Source of the DNA: Bryobacterales bacterium
GTDB taxonomy: Bacteria > Acidobacteriota > Terriglobia > Bryobacterales > Bryobacteraceae
Length of the DNA: 43,507 nucleotides
Direction: 5' to 3'
Assembly: GCA_003167495.1 (NCBI GenBank)
Contig: PMSX01000337.1
Span: 208-43,714, forward strand
Made by a program: the position numbers and the translations under genes. The notes under the pieces are model-generated. The model saw only the letters and a list, made by a program, of their open reading frames with translations, did no database searches and was not told the DNA's origin. The stretch's first letter is position 1. Each line of letters begins with the position of its first letter. Shown here piece after piece: positions 33,382 to 41,905 of this stretch.

Positions 33382-36183
33382 TTATACTGGGTCGTCCGCG
33401 GCGCTTCGAACGTGATCCCGCGCTGCCTGGTTTGACAAATATCTCGCCGCGCGGCGAAACAACTCGGACACACTCAGCGCGCGGTCGGCATCGACAATCT
33501 CTTCAATACTGAATGCGCCCAGGCTGCGATAACTCTCAAATTGAGATTCGTTAAACCATTGGTCGCTTGTCGGCTCTTGCGGAAACTGCGGGCTCACACT
33601 CGCATAGTTCTTCACATCTGCCGGCTCATTGCCAACCATTACCGGCTTAATGTAGAGAAGCTCTCCCGGCTCTGCGCCTTCGTCAATCAAGTCATAGCGG
33701 ATCTTCCCTAACGCGCAGCGTTTGCCCTCCGCGCCAAGCGCCCTGTCGATTTCCATCCCCCACGGGAACTCGATCGGAATCCCAAAATCGATCCGAATCT
33801 TGCGGACCGCGGCGCCCAAGTCCTCTTTAGTGTAATCGTCATCGGCTCCCGCGTCCACCGCAACAATGTATTTGCAGCGTCGCAGCACCATCTCATAGAT
33901 GCCCAGATTCTCAAAATGGCCGCCGTCGGAAAGATAGACATAGCGGTTGCTGTCGTCGGTATTTCCCAGCGCTTCATCCAGAAACGGTTTAATGCCGAAC
34001 ACCGGGCCGTCCTTGTCCCAAAAGCGCCGCCCAGCCTCGCCGGGATTCGCCAGCCACCAACCCAACCGTGCATTGAATAGTGTCATGACAAGGGCGGCCA
34101 ACGGCGACGAATGATAGCCCATATTCGGACTGGCCGCCGCACCCGAGATAGCCATTGCGGTTCCCAGCGTGAGCCCGCCAGGCAATCGGCCGTGCCCAAA
34201 CGTGGTTGACGGCTGGTAACCCACGCGGAAACTTCCCGAGTGCAGCCGCGTCATCGTAAAAGACTCGGCTTTCCGCTGCTGCCACGCCAGTTTTGAACCT
34301 CTTACCAGATTGAGGCACTGATTCAAAACGTGCAGCGGTTTCTGCACGCTCAGATTCTGTATAGGTACGTTGTCGTCCGGATCAAAACCAGTAAAGGGAT
34401 TCGGGTCGCGCTTGGTATTGGAAGCTCCCAAATAGGCGCGGATTAAACGCATGCGGTACATGGCGTGAAGCGAAAACTTGTTCACGTTCACCCCGTACGA
34501 TGCCAGCAGTGCAAGCGCGACCTCAACCACCAACAACGCGCCACTGGCAAGCGGCACTCCCGCGTTGTGAAGACGGTCGGCCAGATAGCCATTCGCGAAC
34601 GTGAGGGCTACACCAACCGTGATCAGAAAAAGCAAAGCACAGGCGGGAAGCAACCAACGGTCCACGATTCCCGCCAAACCCGGCGATTCAGCGGTCGATT
34701 GCGATCCGCTCGGCGGCCGCGAATCGGACCGCGCGCCCGCCTGCGTCACATACCATCCAAGAGCCGCGCCCAGCGCTGAAAGACCGCCCTTCCATTTCGC
34801 GCTCAGCTCGATAAGCCATACCGGCAACAGCAAAACGTTGCAGAAGAACAGCAGCCAGCCAAGAGTTGCAATCAGCATCCAGGCTCCGGCTCGCGACCAC
34901 CATTCCCGATCGTCATCGTTGGTAACTTTGCTGCTCACGCCGACGGAAAGAACGCCAACCATCATCAAGGTTGCTAGCACCAGCGGCACCGCGAAGCAGG
35001 CAAAGTGCAGCCGGTCGTCGGCAGTCTGCGGATGAATATTTCGTGCTACCAGCGAGACCAGCCAGGCTCCCAGCGCGCCGGTTGCCACCGAGGCTATGCA
35101 AGCAAAGACCAAACGAAGCGGCTTAATATTTGCTGGGGCGAAATTCTCGGAGCGAGTGAACTTTGAAACCGCGATGCCGAGCAAAACTCCGCAGAAATGG
35201 ATGCCGGCACCAAAAAGCGCGAAATAACGTCGCGGCATGGCACTTGCTTCCATGTCCGGCAGCCAGCACCACCAAACGGCCATACAAATCGCTCCGGCAA
35301 TCAGCGGCAGCAAACACGAGTAAACGAAGGTCTTTTCCGTATGCCGCCCGTTCCCAAAGCTCGGCAGGTCGTGCAGCAGTGAACCAGTGCCCACGGCGCC
35401 GCAAACAAACCCTAGCCAAAGCAGCCAGTTGAAACTCATTGGCAGCGGGTGTCTCAGGCCTAGATTGAACACCACTGGCACTAGGAGAGCAGCCGCCACG
35501 AATGGCAACAGAACGAACCAATTCAATAGAATGTTGCGGACCGTCGTCGCCACCAGCGTCCAGGTGTCTCCCGAAAAAATGCCGAGCCGCGGACTTAGGT
35601 AATTGGTGTAGTTCCGCAGATACAAAAGCGGTTTAGCTTCAGGATCGACCTTGCCGGCTGTTCGATACGCCAAATGGCGCAGGACGTCTTCCACCCCCGA
35701 GCGGCTTACCCAGGAACTGAACCACGAACCAATGTAGCCGCCGCCGGAAACGGTAGACAGAAAATCGAACTCGGCCAGCAACCTGGGTTTCGCTTCCGTG
35801 CCGTCCGGCGCCAAAGAATGCTTCGCCAGCGCCTGCAAGACGCCTAACGAAAAGGTTGCGCTGCGAATGCCGCCGCCGGAAAAACACAAAGCAGAGCGTT
35901 TGCGCCTGTGCAGCATGCGAACCAGCGGGTTCAGGCAGCGCACCTCCGCGTCTTGCGCCAGCTGACAGCTCGCGTCTTTATCCTTAGGCTTCGGGTGAGG
36001 CGCTGCCAGCACAGCCTCGCGTTCTTTTCTGCGAACGTCGGCTTCAACAGCCAATAGCTTGTATTCGACTAAATCGCGCTCATCGCCTTCGTCGAGAGGT
36101 AGAACATCTCCTAACTCCGCCAGCAGAACTTCATGCAGGGCTAAGACTGACCCTCCGTCATCCTTCCCTTGCAATCCGCTCAT
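33382..36183 (-). CDS. Membrane-embedded patatin-like phospholipase
   Basis: 933 residues. Patatin parts are split: the oxyanion loop FSGGGIRSATF (about 101-111) and nucleophile Ser146 in STVSGGGYIGSW at the N-terminus, and the catalytic Asp753 in YLSDGGHFENLG near the C-terminus. Between them lie about ten hydrophobic segments (residues about 205-560), so a membrane domain is inserted into or placed within the lipase fold. It would hydrolyse acyl esters of phospholipids at the membrane. It overlaps the DUF2235 gene by ATGA at 36180-36183, so both products are probably made together. I know of no experimentally studied protein of exactly this shape. Confidence 0.88.
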   Translation of the reverse strand: MSGLQGKDDGGSVLALHEVLLAELGDVLPLDEGDERDLVEYKLLAVEADVRRKEREAVLAAPHPKPKDKDASCQLAQDAEVRCLNPLVRMLHRRKRSALCFSGGGIRSATFSLGVLQALAKHSLAPDGTEAKPRLLAEFDFLSTVSGGGYIGSWFSSWVSRSGVEDVLRHLAYRTAGKVDPEAKPLLYLRNYTNYLSPRLGIFSGDTWTLVATTVRNILLNWFVLLPFVAAALLVPVVFNLGLRHPLPMSFNWLLWLGFVCGAVGTGSLLHDLPSFGNGRHTEKTFVYSCLLPLIAGAICMAVWWCWLPDMEASAMPRRYFALFGAGIHFCGVLLGIAVSKFTRSENFAPANIKPLRLVFACIASVATGALGAWLVSLVARNIHPQTADDRLHFACFAVPLVLATLMMVGVLSVGVSSKVTNDDDREWWSRAGAWMLIATLGWLLFFCNVLLLPVWLIELSAKWKGGLSALGAALGWYVTQAGARSDSRPPSGSQSTAESPGLAGIVDRWLLPACALLFLITVGVALTFANGYLADRLHNAGVPLASGALLVVEVALALLASYGVNVNKFSLHAMYRMRLIRAYLGASNTKRDPNPFTGFDPDDNVPIQNLSVQKPLHVLNQCLNLVRGSKLAWQQRKAESFTMTRLHSGSFRVGYQPSTTFGHGRLPGGLTLGTAMAISGAAASPNMGYHSSPLAALVMTLFNARLGWWLANPGEAGRRFWDKDGPVFGIKPFLDEALGNTDDSNRYVYLSDGGHFENLGIYEMVLRRCKYIVAVDAGADDDYTKEDLGAAVRKIRIDFGIPIEFPWGMEIDRALGAEGKRCALGKIRYDLIDEGAEPGELLYIKPVMVGNEPADVKNYASVSPQFPQEPTSDQWFNESQFESYRSLGAFSIEEIVDADRALSVSELFRRAARYLSNQAARDHVRSAADDPV

Positions 36184-37232
36184 GCCCCTCCCTGCGCCGC
36201 GGCTGCTGGCTGACTAACGACGGACACAATGCCGTATCCCGCTGCCAGTGAGCCATCCACAAAACTTAAATTGCCTGGCCGCCACTCAGGGTCGAGCTGG
36301 CAACGCACCACCACGCTATTGGCAATGGCGGCGTCCTTCGCAATGTGCCGGCGCTTCGGAAAGCCCCAGCCCACGTTCCACGATTCGTGGAATTTATTCA
36401 TGGCGTATTTCGCTGCTAGCGGATTCGCATATTGCTGGGCAACGCCTTCATCAACCTGAATGCCCAAGCCGCGCGCCTTGTCAATCATCCACGATAACGG
36501 AATGTCGGAAAGCTCCTCCACTCCCGGCGCCTGATCTGGCTCTCCGCCTCCCACATCGCTGTGCGCGCCGGTGAACCAAATCTGTTCAACGTGCTGATCC
36601 GCAACCGGAGCTCCCGTCCACAGCGTCGGCATGAACTGTTCCCGGCGCTCGTCCATTGCCAGGGCCTGGAACGCGTTCTTGATTTTCGGATTGAGACTCG
36701 TATCGAGAAATCCATACAGAATCGGATCATTCAAGCCAACTGCGGCAGGTATGCCCAGCGACCCAACCGTATCCCATACTCCTACCATCTTGATGTCCGC
36801 GGCGAACATCTTCCACGGCGCTAGCTTTTGCAGTTTTGCCGCGCGATTCGCGGGATCGCGATACGCGTCGAATGCCAGGTTTACCATGTCGTCGCTGAAA
36901 TTTGCCGTTGGCAATCCGCAAGCAGCGATCATTCCCGCCAGACTGCGCGCCGTGTAAGCCCCACGGCTGAATCCGAAGATGTAGAGATCGTCGCCTTGCT
37001 CGTACACGTGCGAGATTTTCGTATAGCCTTCTTTGATCTTTTGCCAGAGACCAGTCCCAAACGCCCCGCCGAGTAGCATTACGACAGGATTGCCGTCGGA
37101 GCCAACTCCGTCATCGTATAGTGGGATCTGTTGTCCCGTGGTAAGTAAGGCTTTATAGAGCTTGTAAACATTTGTTCGCGTGATGGCCTTATCCCAAGTG
37201 CCATCCGTACAATAAGCAATGCGTTTACTCAT
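36180..37232 (-). CDS. DUF2235 alpha/beta-hydrolase (Tle1-like)
   Basis: 350 residues. RIAYCTDGTWD at the start, the nucleophile Ser89 in IFGFSRGAYTAR, Asp154 in VGVWDTVGSLG and His224 in WFTGAHSDVGGG form the catalytic triad. DUF2235 covers the Tle1 phospholipase effectors of type VI secretion and many uncharacterised enzymes. No secretion genes, VgrG or immunity gene lie nearby, and it has no signal peptide. An extended -10 (TGGTATAGT) sits eight bases before the ATG, and it heads the operon with the patatin-like gene. Confidence 0.88.
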   Translation of the reverse strand: MSKRIAYCTDGTWDKAITRTNVYKLYKALLTTGQQIPLYDDGVGSDGNPVVMLLGGAFGTGLWQKIKEGYTKISHVYEQGDDLYIFGFSRGAYTARSLAGMIAACGLPTANFSDDMVNLAFDAYRDPANRAAKLQKLAPWKMFAADIKMVGVWDTVGSLGIPAAVGLNDPILYGFLDTSLNPKIKNAFQALAMDERREQFMPTLWTGAPVADQHVEQIWFTGAHSDVGGGEPDQAPGVEELSDIPLSWMIDKARGLGIQVDEGVAQQYANPLAAKYAMNKFHESWNVGWGFPKRRHIAKDAAIANSVVVRCQLDPEWRPGNLSFVDGSLAAGYGIVSVVSQPAAAAQGGA

Positions 37233-37240
37233 GCCCGCAT

Positions 37241-37249
37241 ACTATACCA
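37241..37249 (-). promoter_or_regulatory. Extended -10 promoter for the DUF2235/patatin operon
   Basis: The minus strand reads TGGTATAGT with the -10 hexamer at 37241-37246, only eight bases before ATG 37232. No clear -35 or Shine-Dalgarno sequence is seen; a leaderless transcript is possible. Confidence 0.45.
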
Positions 37250-37312
37250 AAATCAACCATATTGAAACACTTCTTTTTCACTGATACCTGACGCCCGCTT
37301 GAAAATCAGGAA

Positions 37313-38491
37313 ATGACACCCACAAACGCAGAGCCAGGCAATGTCGGCTGGGCCCCGCGCCTCGCGATCGCCGGCGCGGGCCTCGGCGGTCTCACCATGG
37401 CCCGGGTGCTCCATGTACGCGGCATCGACGCCGTCGTCTTCGAAGCCGAGCCGTCGGCGGATGCACGCGCTCAGGGTGGCACTCTCGACATTCATACCGA
37501 ATCGGGGCAGCTGGCCCTGCATGAGGCCGGGCTGGACGCCGAGTTCCACGCGTTCGTTCGCCCGGAGGGTGAGGATCTGCGGATCGCAGATCGCACCGGA
37601 CGCGTGCTGGTCGACAAGATCACCCCCGACGACGCGCCACGCCGACGACCCGAGATCGACCGCGCTGCACTGCGACGGATGTTGCTCGACTCGCTACCCG
37701 AGGAGACGGTTCGCTGGGGCCAGCGACTCCGTCGCGGCATACCTCTGGCCAAGGGGCGGTATCGGCTCGAATTCGAGAATGGCGGCACGGAGATCTGCGA
37801 CCTGCTGGTCGGTGCGGACGGCGCTCATTCGCGGGTGCGACCGCTGGTAACCAACGTCCAACCCGAGTTTACCGGGGAAACCATGATCGAGCTGAGTATC
37901 CCGGATGTGGACCGTACACATCCAGAGATCGCGAAAATGATTGGCCGGGGCTCGTTCTGGGTACTCGCAGATCAACGCTGCCTGGGAGCCCAACGCAATT
38001 CCCATGGCCTAGTCCGCGTCTATCTCACGTTGCATACCAATTCGGATTGGATCGCTTCTTCCGGCATCCCCTTCGACTGCCCATCCAAGGCCCGAGCCGC
38101 ATTGGCCGACCTGCTCTCCGGGTGGGCCCCTGAGTTCCGCGCTTTGTTGGCCGCCTGCGATGGGCCGGTCATACCTCGGCGAATCGAAGCGCTGCCCGTC
38201 GGGTTGACGTGGCCGCCGACACCTGGCGTCACCCTAATTGGCGACGCCGCGCATCTGATGCCACCGGTGGGTGAAGGTGCCAACATGGCGATGCTCGATG
38301 GTGCCCGGCTCGCTCTGGCCCTTGCCGGCAATCTCGCGGACCTAGCCGGCGCCCTCGCCGCATTCGAGGCAGAGATGTTCGCGCGCACGGGCCCGGTCGC
38401 TCGGGAGTCTGCCGAGACCGCCGCGATGCTTCAGTCGCCGACCGCTGCACAGGACATGGCGCGCTTTTTCGGCGCCGGCCAGACGTCATAG
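37313..38491 (+). CDS. FAD-dependent monooxygenase, TetX-like
   Basis: 392 residues. FAD-binding GAGLGGLTMARVL (about 21-33) at the N-terminus, DLLVGADGAHSRVR in the middle and LIGDAAHLMPPVGEGANMAM near the C-terminus. This is the class A flavin monooxygenase pattern with the GDAAHLMPP form found in Tet(X)-related enzymes. Substrate cannot be read, and most relatives are not antibiotic-inactivating. The gene is plainly richer in G and C than its neighbours, and its codon endings are mostly C or G, which suggests transfer from a high-GC donor such as an actinomycete. It lies alone between convergent and divergent neighbours. Confidence 0.9.
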   Translation: MTPTNAEPGNVGWAPRLAIAGAGLGGLTMARVLHVRGIDAVVFEAEPSADARAQGGTLDIHTESGQLALHEAGLDAEFHAFVRPEGEDLRIADRTGRVLVDKITPDDAPRRRPEIDRAALRRMLLDSLPEETVRWGQRLRRGIPLAKGRYRLEFENGGTEICDLLVGADGAHSRVRPLVTNVQPEFTGETMIELSIPDVDRTHPEIAKMIGRGSFWVLADQRCLGAQRNSHGLVRVYLTLHTNSDWIASSGIPFDCPSKARAALADLLSGWAPEFRALLAACDGPVIPRRIEALPVGLTWPPTPGVTLIGDAAHLMPPVGEGANMAMLDGARLALALAGNLADLAGALAAFEAEMFARTGPVARESAETAAMLQSPTAAQDMARFFGAGQTS

Positions 38492-38518
38492 GATGGATCT
38501 TATTTACAACTCGTTGCG

Positions 38519-40066
38519 CTAAAGCGGAATATTTCCATGCTTTTTGCGCGGCATAGTGTCGGTTTTGTTCGCCAGCATTTTCAGCGCCCGAATCACTTTT
38601 GCGCGCGTTTCGTGCGGTTCTATGACGTCATCCACATATCCACGTTCCGCTGCCACGAACGGATTTGCAAATTGATCGCGATATTCATCGATCTTGGCTT
38701 GCCGCAATTCTTCCGCGTTCTCAGCCGCTTGCAGTTCGCGTTTGTACAAAATGTTCACCGCACCCTCCGGACCCATCACCGCAATTTCAGCCGTGGGATA
38801 CGCGAAATTCACATCTGTCCGCAAGTGCTTTGAGCCCATGACGCAATACGCTCCCCCGTAAGCTTTGCGAGTGATCACGGTGATTTTCGGAACCGTCGCT
38901 TCTGCGTACGCGTACAGCAGCTTGGCGCCATGCCTGATGATGCCGCCGAATTCCTGGGTTGCGCCGGGTAAAAACCCGGGAACGTCCTCGAACGTCAAAA
39001 TCGGAATTTGAAACGCATCGCAAAAGCGCACAAAGCGCGCTCCCTTAGTTGACGAATTGATATCCAAACAGCCAGCCAAATGTGCCGGTTGGTTGGCCAC
39101 AATGCCGATTGTTTCTCCCGACAAACGCCCGAACCCAATGACTATGTTTTGCGCGAAGCGCTCAGCCACCTCAAAGAAATAGCCTTCGTCCACCACATGC
39201 CGGATCACGTCTTTAATGTCGTAGGGCTTGTTTGATTCCACCGGAATCAACGTGTCCAGTTCCTTGTCGGCGCGATCGTCGCTGTCTTTTGCAGCCACGC
39301 GCGGCACCCCGTCCAGATTGTTTTGCGGCAAGAAGGTCAGCAGCTCGCGAATGTGCCGCAAGCAATCTTCGTCGTTCGGCGCCTGAAAATGAGCCACGCC
39401 GCTGATAGAGTTATGCGTAACCGCGCCCCCCAGGTCTTCTTTGGTGACATCTTCGTGTGTGACTGTCTTAATCACCTCTGGCCCGGTCACAAACATGTGG
39501 CTGGTGCCTTCCACCATGAAAACGAAATCAGTCAAGGCGGGCGAATAGACCGCGCCGCCCGCGCATGGCCCCATGATGGCCGAGATCTGCGGTACGACGC
39601 CGCTGGCCAGCGTATTGCGCAGGAAGATGTCCGCGTACCCGGCCAGCGACGCAACGCCTTCTTGAATGCGCGCACCGCCTGAATCGTTCAATCCAATGAT
39701 GGGGGCGCCGGTTTTCAGCGCCAGATCCATCACCTTTACGATCTTTTGCGCATTCGATTCCGACAACGATCCCCCAAAGACCGTGAAATCCTGGGCGAAC
39801 ACGAACGCTGGGCGGCCATGCACCAGGCCATGCCCAGTAACGAAGCCATCGCCATCGATGACAGTGTTCTGCATGCCGAAGTTCTGGCTCCGGTGCCGCA
39901 GCAGTTTGTCGAGTTCTTCGAAGGTTCCTTCGTCAAGCAATTGCGCAACGCGCTCGCGAGCGGATAGCTTTCCCTCGGCGTGCTGGCGCTCCTGGCGTTC
40001 GGGGCCGCCGCCTTCTTCGGCGCGTGCGTGTCTGCGGCGGACTTCTTCAAAGCGGTTCGTACTCAT
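38519..40066 (-). CDS. Acyl-CoA carboxylase, carboxyltransferase (beta) subunit
   Basis: 515 residues from ATG 40066 (MSTNRFEEV); ATG 40090 is possible but adds eight residues of no family pattern. The carboxyltransferase pattern includes GGSLSESNAQKIVKVMD, LNDSGGARIQEGVASL, GPCAGGAVYSPALTDF, then RKAYGGAYCVMGSKHL in the C-terminal half. This fits propionyl-/methylcrotonyl-CoA carboxylase beta chains, which pair with a biotin carboxylase subunit not found in the window. It is divergent from selB across 35 bases, so their promoters overlap. Confidence 0.95.
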   Translation of the reverse strand: MSTNRFEEVRRRHARAEEGGGPERQERQHAEGKLSARERVAQLLDEGTFEELDKLLRHRSQNFGMQNTVIDGDGFVTGHGLVHGRPAFVFAQDFTVFGGSLSESNAQKIVKVMDLALKTGAPIIGLNDSGGARIQEGVASLAGYADIFLRNTLASGVVPQISAIMGPCAGGAVYSPALTDFVFMVEGTSHMFVTGPEVIKTVTHEDVTKEDLGGAVTHNSISGVAHFQAPNDEDCLRHIRELLTFLPQNNLDGVPRVAAKDSDDRADKELDTLIPVESNKPYDIKDVIRHVVDEGYFFEVAERFAQNIVIGFGRLSGETIGIVANQPAHLAGCLDINSSTKGARFVRFCDAFQIPILTFEDVPGFLPGATQEFGGIIRHGAKLLYAYAEATVPKITVITRKAYGGAYCVMGSKHLRTDVNFAYPTAEIAVMGPEGAVNILYKRELQAAENAEELRQAKIDEYRDQFANPFVAAERGYVDDVIEPHETRAKVIRALKMLANKTDTMPRKKHGNIPL

Positions 40067-40101
40067 GCCTGTACCATTAGACCTGTACATTAAACAATCT
40101 C

Positions 40102-41901
40102 ATGTCCGCGGGACTTGTTATCGGCACGGCCGGCCACATCGATCACGGGAAGACTTCTTTGGTGGGCGCCCTCACGGGTATGGATACGGATCGCCTGGCT
40201 GAAGAGAAACGCCGCGGCATTTCCATTGATCTCGGTTTCGCTCACCTGAAGCTCGCAAGCGGCGAGCGTCTGAGTTTCGTGGACGTACCGGGCCACGAAC
40301 GATTTATCCGCAATATGCTGGCCGGAGCAGCCGGCATTGAAGCGGTTTTGCTGGTGATTGCGGCGGATGAATCGGTGAAACCCCAAACGCGCGAACACTT
40401 CGATATTTGCCGCCTTCTCGATATTCGCCACGGTCTGATTGTGCTGACGAAATTGGACTTGGCGACGCCCGCGCAACTCGAACGGACGATACGCGATGCA
40501 CGGCGCTTGACGGAAGGCTCGTTCTTAGCAAATGCACCCGTGATTCCCGTCAGCTCGGTAACGGGCGCGGGCCTGGATGAATTGAAGAAGCAGCTGGCGA
40601 AGATCGCAAAACAGACGTCCCGCCGCGATGCGAGCGGCTTACCGCGTTTGCCGGTCGACCGCAGTTTTGCACTCAAAGGATTCGGGACCGTGGTCACGGG
40701 AACCCTTTGGAGCGGTACTTTGCACGTGGGCGACACCGTCCGTATCCATCCGACGAAGCGCGAAGCGCGTATACGCGGCTTACAGCGGCATGGCCAGGCG
40801 GTGGAAACGGCCGTGGCGGGGGACCGCACCGCAGTCAACCTTGCTGGGATTGAGCATGGCGAGATCAAACGCGGATTCACGCTCACCTCGGCTAACGCTT
40901 TAGAGACGACCACGCTCATGGATGTTGCTCTCGATTGGCTGAATCCATTGGCGCCGGCGACCAAGACGGCCCAATTTCTCCTCGATATCGGCACGGCCGA
41001 ATTGCCGGTTACTCTCAAACCCCTCCGGGAGGGCTTTGCACGCCTGCACCTGACGGAACCAGTTCTCGCTTTGCCGGGAGACCGATTCGTTTTGCGCCGC
41101 CCGTCTCCCGCCATGACTCTTGCGGGTGGCACGGTGATTGATGCGTTTCCGCCGAGACGTCTGAATCGGGCCAAGACCTTCGAACGTTTGAGCAATCTTG
41201 CCGCCGCATCTCCGGCGCAACGGGTTGAAATTCTGACCGAAGAAAGCCCCAACGGACTTTCCATTGAGCAAGTCGTTCGACTCACGGGTATTCCAAACGC
41301 CGCGCATACTTCGAACTTAATTCTGGTGAATGGCCAACATCTTGTTTCGAAACACTGGGTAGAGCAACGGCGGCAGAAGCTTGTGGAATGGTTGCAACTC
41401 TTTCACATGAAACATCCCTCCGCCGTGGGAGCGCCACTCTCACAAGCCAGGCTTGGCATCGATCCTGCTCTGCTCGGCACAGTCTTCAACAACTTCAATG
41501 CCATAACTTTGCGCGGCGATCTTGTCTCGCTTGCCGGCTATCAGCCGCAAGTGTCGAACGCAGATGCCAAAGCGCTCGCTCAGATTGAGCTCGCATTCCG
41601 GCAGGCAGCGTTTCAACCGCCCGCGCCGGCGGACTTGATAACCGACAAGAACGCACGCGATCTTTTGGAAGCTCTTGTAAAGAGTGGTAAGCTGGTGCGC
41701 GTTTCGAACGATCTAATTTTTCACGCCGATGTCATCGCGCACATACGCCAGTCGCTCGCCGCGCATAAAGGCCGGCGCTTTACAGTTCCCGATTTCAAAT
41801 CATGGACCAACATTTCCCGCAAGTATGCAATTCCGCTGCTTGAATACCTCGATCATCAACGCGTGACGAAGCGCGAAGGCGACGCGCGGGTTGTATTGTA
41901 A
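40102..41901 (+). CDS. selB: Selenocysteine-specific elongation factor
   Basis: 599 residues, about the usual length. GTPase motifs GTAGHIDHGKTSL (8-20), DVPGHERFIRNM and LTKLD. Domain II includes RSFALKGFGTVVTGTLWSG. The C-terminal 230 residues form winged-helix repeats that bind the SECIS hairpin (ending with FTVPDFKSWTNISRKYAIPL and LLEYLDHQRVTKREG). It brings Sec-tRNA to UGA codons, so the organism should use selenocysteine. No tRNA-Sec, selA or selD was found in the window. It ends four bases before the RlmI-like gene. Confidence 0.97.
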   Translation: MSAGLVIGTAGHIDHGKTSLVGALTGMDTDRLAEEKRRGISIDLGFAHLKLASGERLSFVDVPGHERFIRNMLAGAAGIEAVLLVIAADESVKPQTREHFDICRLLDIRHGLIVLTKLDLATPAQLERTIRDARRLTEGSFLANAPVIPVSSVTGAGLDELKKQLAKIAKQTSRRDASGLPRLPVDRSFALKGFGTVVTGTLWSGTLHVGDTVRIHPTKREARIRGLQRHGQAVETAVAGDRTAVNLAGIEHGEIKRGFTLTSANALETTTLMDVALDWLNPLAPATKTAQFLLDIGTAELPVTLKPLREGFARLHLTEPVLALPGDRFVLRRPSPAMTLAGGTVIDAFPPRRLNRAKTFERLSNLAAASPAQRVEILTEESPNGLSIEQVVRLTGIPNAAHTSNLILVNGQHLVSKHWVEQRRQKLVEWLQLFHMKHPSAVGAPLSQARLGIDPALLGTVFNNFNAITLRGDLVSLAGYQPQVSNADAKALAQIELAFRQAAFQPPAPADLITDKNARDLLEALVKSGKLVRVSNDLIFHADVIAHIRQSLAAHKGRRFTVPDFKSWTNISRKYAIPLLEYLDHQRVTKREGDARVVL

Positions 41902-41905
41902 GGGC

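Noticed and set aside
40242..41285. 347-codon minus-strand frame opposite selB
   Set aside because: Ser/Arg-rich and without domain pattern; selB on the other strand is certain.
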